A DNA stretch of 5,295 nt, taken from the NCBI GenBank assembly GCA_020446665.1, contig JAGREF010000193.1, positions 1 through 5,295 on the forward strand. Direction: 5' to 3'. The notes below the pieces were generated by a model that did not search any database, was not told where the DNA came from, and saw only the letters and a list, made by a program, of their open reading frames with translations. How positions within the stretch are numbered: position 1 is the stretch's first letter; every line of letters begins with the position of its first letter. This document shows, piece after piece, positions 1 to 4,897 of this stretch. The stretch is from Sphingomonadaceae bacterium (GTDB taxonomy: Bacteria > Pseudomonadota > Alphaproteobacteria > Sphingomonadales > Sphingomonadaceae). The position numbers and the translations under genes are program-made.

Positions 1-128
1 CGCAGCCGCTGATGGACCATCTGGGTGTCCCCGCGACTGCCCGCGCCAGCTTTGGTCTCTATAATAATCAGGAAGATATCGCCGCGCTGCTGCGCGGGAT
101 CGAGCGAACCAAGAGGATTTTCGGATGA
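1..128 (+). CDS. sufS: Cysteine desulfurase SufS, C-terminal end (partial, 5' end outside window)
   Basis: The first 128 bases encode the last 41 residues of a class V aminotransferase-fold, PLP-dependent cysteine desulfurase, which takes sulfur from L-cysteine for SUF-type Fe-S cluster assembly in the cytoplasm. What is seen is the C-terminal helix region with an A-R-A-S-F-G-L-Y-N motif, then N-Q-E-D-I and a final amphipathic helix ending in R-I-F-G. The arginine (codon at 42-44) lies 28 residues from the C-terminus, the same place as the substrate-carboxylate-binding Arg379 of E. coli SufS, whose C-terminal motif is R-A-S-L-A-M-Y-N. The PLP lysine and the active-site cysteine lie upstream of the window and cannot be checked. 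The TGA stop (126-128) overlaps the ATG of the next gene in an ATGA arrangement. The following DUF59 and A-type carrier genes favour SufS over a stand-alone CsdA or IscS. The reading frame begins at base 3. Confidence 0.9.
   Translation, partial: QPLMDHLGVPATARASFGLYNNQEDIAALLRGIERTKRIFG
112..117 (+). promoter_or_regulatory. Ribosome binding site for the DUF59 gene
   Basis: AGAGGA lies seven bases before the ATG at 125, inside the last codons of sufS. This is a good Shine-Dalgarno match at standard spacing. It fixes the start of the DUF59 gene at the ATG that overlaps the sufS stop codon. Confidence 0.7.
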
Positions 129-628
129 GCGAAGAGCATTCGGACAAGGATTATGTAGCGGCTCCGGCCCCCAATGAAACGGTGGTGAAGCCCCCGCGCG
201 CCCGCGTGTCTGACGCGGTTGATCCCGATGCGGAAAGCGCCGGGGCAAAGCTGGAGCGCAAACGCGATTATCTCGAAGGCTTCCTGCAGAAGAAGCCGGA
301 GAATGTGCCCACCGGCGAACCGGGCGGGGAACTGTATGAAGAGGTCGTGGCTGCGCTGAAGGAGATTTTCGATCCGGAAATCCCCGTCAATATCTATGAT
401 CTGGGCCTGATCTATACGGTTGATATTACGCAGGAAAGCGATGCAATCGTAACCATGACGCTGACCACGCCCCACTGCCCGGTGGCAGAGAGCATGCCCG
501 GTGAAGTGGAACTGCGTGTGGGCGCTGTGCCCGGTGTGCGCGATGCGGAAGTGGTGCTGGTCTGGGATCCGCCATGGAGCCCGGACAAGATGAGCGATGA
601 AGCCCGCCTCGAATTGGGGATGCTGTGA
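125..628 (+). CDS. sufT: SUF-associated DUF59 (MIP18-like/SufT) Fe-S assembly protein
   Basis: A 167-residue protein with a C-terminal DUF59/MIP18 domain at about residues 68-165. Members of this family act in the cytoplasm in maturation or delivery of Fe-S clusters, and a subfamily is found in SUF operons. Visible hallmarks are the D-P-E-I-P-V-N-I-Y-D-L-G-L-I-Y run at 83-97, the T-L-T-T-P-H-C-P stretch at 112-119 with the family's conserved cysteine at 118, and a V-W-D-P-P-W-S-P motif at 146-153. The first 65 or so residues are a charged, proline- and alanine-rich extension with no recognisable fold, probably a disordered tail. The gene overlaps the sufS stop by 4 bases (ATGA), and its own TGA overlaps the next start, so all three are likely co-translated. 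The symbol sufT is used for the family role; no biochemical activity can be read from sequence alone. Confidence in the family is high. Confidence 0.9.
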   Translation: MSEEHSDKDYVAAPAPNETVVKPPRARVSDAVDPDAESAGAKLERKRDYLEGFLQKKPENVPTGEPGGELYEEVVAALKEIFDPEIPVNIYDLGLIYTVDITQESDAIVTMTLTTPHCPVAESMPGEVELRVGAVPGVRDAEVVLVWDPPWSPDKMSDEARLELGML

Positions 629-984
629 TGACTGACACGAAAACCCGCCAGCGCCCTGCCGCTGTCACGCTGACTCCCGCCGCTGAGGCGCGCATTGCCG
701 AACTGATGAGCAAGGCGCCCGAGGATGCCATTGGCGTGAAGCTCTCCACCCCGCGCCGGGGCTGCTCAGGCCTCGCCTATTCGGTCGATTATGTCAGCGA
801 AGAGGTTGGTTTCGACGAGAAAATCGAAACACCGGGCGGCACATTCTACATTGATGGTGCGAGCGTGCTCTATCTCGTGGGCAGTGTGATGGACTGGCAG
901 GAAGACGATTTCACCGCCGGATTCACCTTTGAAAACCCCAATGCCAAGGGCGCCTGCGGCTGCGGCGAGTCCTTCATGGTCTGA
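628..984 (+). CDS. sufA: A-type Fe-S carrier protein (HesB/IscA/SufA family)
   Basis: A 118-residue protein of the HesB/IscA fold, which binds iron or Fe-S clusters through three cysteines and passes clusters to apo-proteins. The ligands are all present: Cys46 in G-C-S-G-L, and Cys110 and Cys112 in the C-terminal C-G-C-G-E-S-F motif, with the usual spacing of about 64 residues. The length is normal. I chose ATG 628 because a GGGGA sequence at 616-620 is seven bases upstream. A GTG at 625 would add one residue and sits too close to that site, but it cannot be excluded. The ATG shares one base with the TGA of the DUF59 gene (TGATG), which suggests translational coupling. Position in the SUF operon makes SufA the best name; IscA or ErpA would have the same motifs and cannot be separated with certainty by sequence alone. 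Confidence 0.9.
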   Translation: MTDTKTRQRPAAVTLTPAAEARIAELMSKAPEDAIGVKLSTPRRGCSGLAYSVDYVSEEVGFDEKIETPGGTFYIDGASVLYLVGSVMDWQEDDFTAGFTFENPNAKGACGCGESFMV

Positions 985-997
985 TTGGCGCGGTGGT

Positions 998-1018
998 GGA
1001 GGGCTGCCAGCGCCCTCC
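998..1018. terminator. Hairpin between convergent genes, likely end of the suf operon
   Basis: Perfect 7-bp inverted repeat GGAGGGC / GCCCTCC with a 7-base loop, 13 bases after the A-type carrier stop codon and 7 bases beyond the stop of the convergent minus-strand gene. It is fully GC-rich in the stem, but no T-run follows on either strand, so it is not a textbook intrinsic terminator. Its place between convergent stop codons makes a bidirectional transcript-end or 3'-stabilising role plausible. Confidence 0.5.
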
Positions 1019-1025
1019 TGACCGC

Positions 1026-1967
1026 TCAATCCCCCGCGGCAATCCGCGCCAGCAAGGCGCGCTCCAGATCATCGACAGCGCCATCGGCGTCGATCATCTT
1101 TTCCAGCCATGCTTCTTCATCACTGGTGACGAGATTGCCCGCAGCCTCTGCCTCGACATAGCTGGTGCCGCCCGTATTCCGGCCAAACACCTTGCCGAAA
1201 TGGTTGCGGACCTGCGGCATTTCGCGCGCCATCTGGCCGAAGAACCGGCCTACGCGCGGGCGGTTATCCGCGATGAAGGATTCCAGCTCTTTCGCGCGCT
1301 CATGGCTGATCTGCGCATTGGCAAGCTGGAACCCCTTGAGATAATTGGCCACGCCATCGACGAAGAGCTGATCCCACGCGGCATCATTGGCTTCGGACAG
1401 CGTCTCGTCCTTCAGGCGGAACAACATTTCCGCATCGTAACGGGTGACAGCAGCCGGGCCATGCCCGCCACTGGCAAAGATGATCCGGCGCACCAGCTTG
1501 CATTCCGCCGCGGTAATATGCGTATCGGATAATTCACCGCCACAGCGCGTCGGGCCAGTGCCGCTCAGCACGGCCTGTTCGACCTGGCGCAGCGCATAAT
1601 GTTTCAGACTGTCCGGCACATTGGTGGAGCGTTCCATCACGCGCACCAGCAGTTCCAGTTCCGCCATGCTTTCCAGCCGGCCATCATGGTCAATCGCGCC
1701 GATCAGCCATTGTCCCTCTTCCTCGTCGACATAGCCGCGCGGCTCTGTGCCATTGACGATGAATTCGCCCAGTGCTTCGACAAAGAAATCGACCCATTCT
1801 TCCGTGCGATCAATCAGTTGGCGATTGACCGCGAAAATGGCTTCGGCTTCCTCGCGATGGATCTGCCCATCCCCCCAGCCAAGGCGGCGCAGGGCGAGGA
1901 TTTCATCGGAAGAGGCCTGTCCGTCGGCAGCGACTGCCCGGGCAAGATCAGCAAACTGGTAGCTCAT
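1026..1967 (-). CDS. Protein of unknown function with repeated helical DG modules
   Basis: I do not recognise this 313-residue protein by name. It is acidic, has no signal peptide and no membrane segment, so it is probably cytoplasmic. It contains four copies of a module of about 30 residues, a helix with D/E-E-x-x-x-L, a D-G or G-x-G turn, then a second helix with E-x-x-x-[LI]-[LF], at about 18-47, 79-111, 149-186 and 279-309. The turns read W-G-D-G-Q-I, D-H-D-G-R-L, G-H-G-P-A-A-V and D-A-D-G-A-V. Between modules 1-2 and 3-4 lies a shared W-x(3)-F-V segment (58-64 and 198-204), so the chain looks like a twofold duplication; the second half has an extra basic stretch at about 228-268. The pattern recalls TerB-like or EF-hand-like helical pairs, but the D-G turns are too short for canonical 12-residue calcium loops. 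The ATG at 1967 has only a weak GGGGA element about 9 bases upstream. The gene lies downstream of the lipoprotein gene on the same strand, separated by 62 bases. Confidence 0.8.
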   Translation of the reverse strand: MSYQFADLARAVAADGQASSDEILALRRLGWGDGQIHREEAEAIFAVNRQLIDRTEEWVDFFVEALGEFIVNGTEPRGYVDEEEGQWLIGAIDHDGRLESMAELELLVRVMERSTNVPDSLKHYALRQVEQAVLSGTGPTRCGGELSDTHITAAECKLVRRIIFASGGHGPAAVTRYDAEMLFRLKDETLSEANDAAWDQLFVDGVANYLKGFQLANAQISHERAKELESFIADNRPRVGRFFGQMAREMPQVRNHFGKVFGRNTGGTSYVEAEAAGNLVTSDEEAWLEKMIDADGAVDDLERALLARIAAGD

Positions 1968-2016
1968 GTGGCGGGATCCCCGTTTTCAGTTCCCGCCCCT
2001 ATCGCAAATCAGCCTT

Positions 2017-2036
2017 AAAACGCGGTAAATTACCGC
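2017..2036 (-). terminator. Short hairpin plus T-run ending the EI24-lipoprotein unit
   Basis: Read on the minus strand, GCGGT-AATTT-ACCGC forms a 5-bp stem with a 5-base loop, followed by G and four T (2020-2017). The lipoprotein TAA stop (2032-2030) lies within the hairpin. The stem is short, so termination may be partial, allowing some read-through into the downstream 313-residue protein gene. The 62 bases between the two genes hold nothing else I can support, and I see no clear -35/-10 pair there. Confidence 0.45.
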
Positions 2037-2482
2037 CCGCGCAGCGCCTTTACACAGGCGACGCGGTCCACATCCAGCCCGTCACTGGCACGGCGCGCAT
2101 CGAGATAGGTCGCCTGAGGTTCTGCGCCGGGTTGTGCGGGATAGAGATAGATATCCAGCACGCAGGCATCACCGCTGAATTGCAGCTTGCGCACATCGCC
2201 TTCCCACACATCAAGCCGGGCAAGGCCGAACTGGCGCTGCAAACCGTCAGCATTGGAACCGATTACCCCTTCCAGCCCCGGCACTTGCATCACCCGGGCC
2301 GGGCGGAAACTGCCGGGAGCGGTGCGCGGGGGCTGGCTGGGCGGGATGGCTGTGGTGGTCCGCACTGGCTTGCTTACCGGCGCCGTAGTGGTGCGCACCG
2401 GTGTGGTCCCTGTCGTCGCGCTGCCGCAAGCGGCGAGCAGCGCCGTGCCGCAAAGCAGTGCAAAGCCGTTGGTTTTACGCAT
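2030..2482 (-). CDS. Small putative lipoprotein of unknown function
   Basis: A 150-residue protein with a type II (lipoprotein) signal peptide: M-R-K-T-N, a hydrophobic stretch, and a lipobox L-A-A-C with the modified cysteine at 19, followed by G-S. It should be lipid-anchored in the envelope. Asp at +2 is absent, which fits outer-membrane sorting, although that rule comes from enterobacteria. Residues 20-66 form a Thr/Pro/Arg-rich linker with two copies of P-V-R-T-T-T-A (28-34 and 39-45). The C-terminal domain (about 67-150) starts G-L-E-G-V-I-G, continues with L-D-V-W-E-G and K-L-Q-F-S-G-D-A-C-V-L-D-I-Y-L-Y-P, and ends D-V-D-R-V-A-C-V; Cys107 and Cys143 could form a disulfide in the periplasm. 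An in-frame ATG at 2503 would add seven residues before the n-region. I prefer 2482 because it gives a normal signal peptide and has a GGGA at 9-base spacing. This start overlaps the EI24 gene's stop by 8 bases, implying coupled translation. Its function is not recognised. Confidence 0.8.
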   Translation of the reverse strand: MRKTNGFALLCGTALLAACGSATTGTTPVRTTTAPVSKPVRTTTAIPPSQPPRTAPGSFRPARVMQVPGLEGVIGSNADGLQRQFGLARLDVWEGDVRKLQFSGDACVLDIYLYPAQPGAEPQATYLDARRASDGLDVDRVACVKALRGR

Positions 2483-3179
2483 GATCCCGATTCCCGCACT
2501 CATTCCCGGCGCGCCGCTGCACCAGATGCACCGCCGCTGCTGCTCCGATTACCGGAGCGAGCAAATTGGCGAAAGGGACCAGCAGCAGCGCAGCAATCGC
2601 TCCACCGAGCAAAAAGCGCGTTCCACCGCTTAACGGGGCCGGGGCACCCGGCGCATGGGCATGGCGCAACCACGCCATGTCCTGCAATTCGCGCCCCAGC
2701 AGCCAGGCATTGACCGCCCAGAACCAGATTGCTGTGCCAATGCCCGTCACCAGCAGCACCAGCCCGATGGGCAGCGCGACGAGATTGATCAGCAATGCCC
2801 GGCCCAGCCCGCGCAAACTGTTTGCCAGTTCTTCGGCGAAAGGCAGGGTCCGCGCCTTGGCAGCGGCAGCAGGATAATGCTTGCGTTCCACCGCCTGCAC
2901 CACTTCATCGGCAAAGAATTGCAGCACGGCCAGAGCAACAAAGCGGAACAGCAGCCAGCCGCCGAGGATGGCCAGAACCACGCCCAGCACCGCGCCCACT
3001 TCATTGCTGTAAGGGATTTCAAGATCCGCCAGCAGCCAGCGCATTGCAGCCCAGATCGCCACCCCGGCTGCGGCAAACACTGCCAGCGTCAGCGCCATGG
3101 ACTTGGCGACAATTTCCAGCACAGCACGGTCGCCCAACTGGCCCAGTGCACGTGCCAATGCGGAGAAAACCTGTTTCAT
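2475..3179 (-). CDS. EI24 domain-containing (CysZ-like) inner membrane protein
   Basis: A 234-residue polytopic membrane protein of the EI24/CysZ family. CysZ in enterobacteria mediates sulfate uptake; the alphaproteobacterial members are mostly uncharacterised, so sulfate transport is only a possibility here. Hydrophobic segments lie at about 28-50, 61-87, 128-157 (probably a hairpin) and 187-220. Family-like stretches are the F-A-D-E-V-V-Q-A-V-E at 89-98 followed by K-H-Y-P, L-A-N-S-L-R-G-L-G-R-A at 118-128, V-N-A-W-L-L-G-R-E-L at 156-165, and P-F-A-N-L-L-A-P-V-I-G-A-A at 202-214. The C-terminus is short and polar. The start is taken at ATG 3179. An in-frame ATG at 3266 would add 29 mostly polar residues unlike the family N-terminus and would use up almost the whole divergent promoter region. 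The Shine-Dalgarno is weak (AGG at 9-base spacing). The stop overlaps the lipoprotein gene start by 8 bases. No cys genes are nearby to support a sulfate role. Confidence 0.85.
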   Translation of the reverse strand: MKQVFSALARALGQLGDRAVLEIVAKSMALTLAVFAAAGVAIWAAMRWLLADLEIPYSNEVGAVLGVVLAILGGWLLFRFVALAVLQFFADEVVQAVERKHYPAAAAKARTLPFAEELANSLRGLGRALLINLVALPIGLVLLVTGIGTAIWFWAVNAWLLGRELQDMAWLRHAHAPGAPAPLSGGTRFLLGGAIAALLLVPFANLLAPVIGAAAAVHLVQRRAGNECGNRDHA

Positions 3180-3278
3180 GGCTACATACCTAGCCGCTTG
3201 GCCTTGGCGTGGCGAGCCTGACGCGCTAGGCGGCGCAGCAAAGCAGTTATTCCCTTTCCCAGACAATCAGGAATACCC
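3180..3278. promoter_or_regulatory. Divergent intergenic region, presumed promoters for the EI24 and kinase genes
   Basis: These 99 bases separate two divergent start codons, so promoters in both directions are expected here. I cannot assign convincing -35/-10 boxes by eye. An interrupted inverted repeat, CCTAGC (3189-3194) and GCTAGG (3225-3230), with 30 bases between the arms, could be an operator but is short enough to arise by chance. Confidence 0.4.
3269..3272 (+). promoter_or_regulatory. Ribosome binding site for the adenosine kinase-type gene
   Basis: AGGA six bases before the ATG at 3279 is a good Shine-Dalgarno site and fixes the start of the kinase gene. Confidence 0.65.
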
Positions 3279-4277
3279 ATGACAGACCCCCGCTATGACG
3301 TGATTGCCATCGGCAATGCCATTGTTGACGTGATGTCCGCTTGCCAGGACGAGCTGATTGACGAGCTGGGCCTGAACAAGGGCGGGATGACGCTGGTCGA
3401 TACGGACCGCGCGCATGACCTCTATGACGCAATGGGCCCCGCGCGCGAGATTTCGGGTGGCTCGGCGGCCAATACGCTGGCGGGCCTGTCCGCGCTGGGT
3501 TCGCAATGCGCCTTTATCGGGCAGGTGGCGGATGATCAGCTGGGCGAAGTCTTCGCGCATGATATTCGCGCTGTCGGAATCGATTTCGACACCGCGCCGC
3601 GAGCCGGTGATCCGCCGACCGCGCGCTGCCTGATCTTCGTGACGCCCGATGCGCAGCGCACGATGAACACCTTCCTTGGGGCGAGCCAGTATTTGCCGGC
3701 TGCCGCGCTTGATCTGGATGCGATTGCCTCGGCCAGCATCCTCTACCTCGAAGGGTATCTGTGGGATCCCGAAGAGCCGCGCGCGGCGATGCGCAAGGCA
3801 ATTGATGCGGCTCGTGCGGCAGGCCGCAAGGTCGCTTTCACGCTCTCCGATGCTTTCGTGATTTCGCGCCATGGCGACGATTTCCGCGCTCTGGTTGAAG
3901 AGGGGCTGATCGACATCCTCTTCGCCAACCATGTCGAGCTGGCCGCGCTGACCGGCGAGGATGATTTCGATGCCGGGATTGCCGCGCTGGCACCCAAGGT
4001 TCCCGTTCTGGTCGTCACCCGCAGCGAAGAAGGCGCGGTGGCTGTTGCCAATGGTGAACGGGCCGAAGTGGCGGCGGAACCGGTAGACGAAGTGGTGGAC
4101 ACGACCGGCGCGGGCGATCTGTTCGCCGCTGGTTTCCTCCACGGGCATGTGAAAGGTGCCGATCTCGCGACTTGCCTGCGCATGGGCGCCATCGCAGCGG
4201 CAGAGATCATCAGCCACTACGGCGCACGGCCCGAAGCGGATCTGAAGGCGTTGATGGCGGAAAAGCTGGGCGGCTGA
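3279..4277 (+). CDS. Adenosine kinase-type PfkB family carbohydrate/nucleoside kinase
   Basis: A 332-residue ribokinase-fold (PfkB) kinase, full length for the family and cytoplasmic. The N-terminal strand Y-D-V-I-A-I-G-N-A-I-V-D (6-17) carries the substrate-binding aspartate. The glycine-rich G-G-S-A-A-N-T at 60-66 is the first PfkB signature region, N-H-V-E at 217-220 is the N-x-x-E Mg/phosphate motif, and D-T-T-G-A-G-D-L-F-A-A-G-F at 274-286 is the second signature, with Asp280 as the catalytic base in the anion hole. Alphaproteobacterial proteins of this type are usually annotated as adenosine kinase (adenosine + ATP to AMP + ADP, purine salvage). Ribokinase, fructokinase or another nucleoside kinase cannot be ruled out from motifs alone. 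A good AGGA site precedes the ATG. The next gene begins one base after the TGA, so the two are co-transcribed. purD, the convergent neighbour, is also a purine gene, but it is on the other strand and the closeness may be chance. Confidence 0.9.
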   Translation: MTDPRYDVIAIGNAIVDVMSACQDELIDELGLNKGGMTLVDTDRAHDLYDAMGPAREISGGSAANTLAGLSALGSQCAFIGQVADDQLGEVFAHDIRAVGIDFDTAPRAGDPPTARCLIFVTPDAQRTMNTFLGASQYLPAAALDLDAIASASILYLEGYLWDPEEPRAAMRKAIDAARAAGRKVAFTLSDAFVISRHGDDFRALVEEGLIDILFANHVELAALTGEDDFDAGIAALAPKVPVLVVTRSEEGAVAVANGERAEVAAEPVDEVVDTTGAGDLFAAGFLHGHVKGADLATCLRMGAIAAAEIISHYGARPEADLKALMAEKLGG

Positions 4278-4278
4278 T

Positions 4279-4845
4279 TTGCAGCCGCCGCCGGGATTTA
4301 CGCTCGCCTTTGATCTGACCCGTTGGCCAGATTTCTGGTTTGCGGGGGTCTGGCCGTTATATCTCTTCCCGGCAATTCTGCTGCTGGCAAACCTGCTCGA
4401 ATGGCGGCGGGCGCTGCCGGAAGAACCGGTGATGCGGTGGCTGATCTATGGCTATAGAGCCTTGCTGGCCCTGCTCTTGGCGGGGGTGATTGTGATTGCA
4501 GTTGTCCAGTTTCTAGAGCGAAGCCGGTTGCGCGCTTTATTGGCGCAGGGGGAGGCTGATTTCGTTGCCGGTTGCCTCGACTATTATCATCCTATGCCTG
4601 AAGCCGGTCATGATCGCGAGACAGTCGCGCTAGGTGGGAGAATCTTCCGCCATTCGGATTTCAGACTGCATGCGGCGTTCAACAATACCGCTTCCAATGG
4701 CGGGCCGATCCACGCCGATAGCGAAGTCCGCCTCTGGTATAGCGGCTCAAAGATTCTGCGGGCGGAAGTGAAGCCAAACGCTTGCCCCGCGGCGCCCGAT
4801 CCCGGCGAATACGGCCCGCATCGGGATTATCTCAAGCAGAACTGA
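4279..4845 (+). CDS. Uncharacterised membrane protein with two N-terminal helices and a soluble C-terminal domain
   Basis: A 188-residue protein I cannot name. Two membrane helices are clear, at about 19-40 (F-W-F-A-G-V-W-P-L-Y-L-F then a Leu-rich stretch) and 55-79 (ending I-V-I-A-V-V-Q-F-L-E). The C-terminal part from about 90 looks like a small beta-rich domain. It begins F-V-A-G-C-L-D-Y-Y-H-P-M-P (95-107) and has R-H-S-D-F (124-128), F-N-N-T-A-S-N-G-G-P-I (134-144) and V-R-L-W-Y-S-G-S-K-I-L-R-A-E-V (150-164). The H-P-M-P and N-G-G-P-I motifs look conserved in type, but I know no function for them. The start must be TTG at 4279: a TGA at 4252-4254 blocks the frame upstream, and the first internal ATG (near 4429) would delete helix 1. 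A weak GGGCGG (4268-4273) lies upstream. It starts one base after the kinase stop. Its codon use includes more TTG, TTA, AGA and TAG-containing contexts than its neighbours, consistent with a weakly expressed gene. Confidence 0.75.
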   Translation: MQPPPGFTLAFDLTRWPDFWFAGVWPLYLFPAILLLANLLEWRRALPEEPVMRWLIYGYRALLALLLAGVIVIAVVQFLERSRLRALLAQGEADFVAGCLDYYHPMPEAGHDRETVALGGRIFRHSDFRLHAAFNNTASNGGPIHADSEVRLWYSGSKILRAEVKPNACPAAPDPGEYGPHRDYLKQN

Positions 4846-4855
4846 GTCTGGCATG

Positions 4856-4895
4856 ATCCTCCCCATTTGGCTGTCGCAAACTGGGGAGGATTGTT
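4856..4895. terminator. Strong hairpin terminator between convergent genes
   Basis: Arms ATCCTCCCCA (4856-4865) and TGGGGAGGAT (4882-4891) pair perfectly over 10 bp. An inner TTTG/CAAA (4866-4869 with 4877-4880) continues the stem to 14 bp, with a single bulged C at 4881 and a 7-base loop. On the plus strand it is followed by TGTTGATT, a weak T-rich tail, so it most likely ends the kinase-membrane protein transcript. It lies 6 bases beyond the purD stop on the other strand, where no T-run follows, and may also act there as a 3' end structure. Confidence 0.75.
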
Positions 4896-4897
4896 GA

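Noticed and set aside
993..1532. A 179-codon open frame on the plus strand after the A-type carrier gene
   Set aside because: It lies antisense to the 313-residue repeat protein, would begin inside the hairpin region and shows no domain. The minus-strand frame is longer, has clear internal repeats and is better supported.
2483..2503. Lipoprotein start at the upstream ATG 2503
   Set aside because: This start would put seven extra residues before the M-R-K n-region of the signal peptide, and its GGGA is directly against the ATG. The 2482 start has better spacing and a standard lipoprotein signal.
2132..2713. A 193-codon plus-strand open frame across the lipoprotein and EI24 genes
   Set aside because: It crosses two well-supported minus-strand genes. 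Its product is rich in Arg, Pro, His and Cys, with no signal, helix or domain pattern.
3180..3266. N-terminal extension of the EI24 gene to an ATG at 3266
   Set aside because: The added 29 residues are polar, rich in Ser, Gly and Pro, and unlike the family's N-terminus. The extension would cover the divergent promoter region. The ATG at 3179 gives a normal-length protein.
3267..4217. A 316-codon open frame on the minus strand opposite the kinase gene
   Set aside because: It is antisense to a kinase with all PfkB motifs; long antisense open frames are common in GC-rich coding DNA. Its translation has no recognisable domain and is rich in Arg and His, as expected from a shadow frame.
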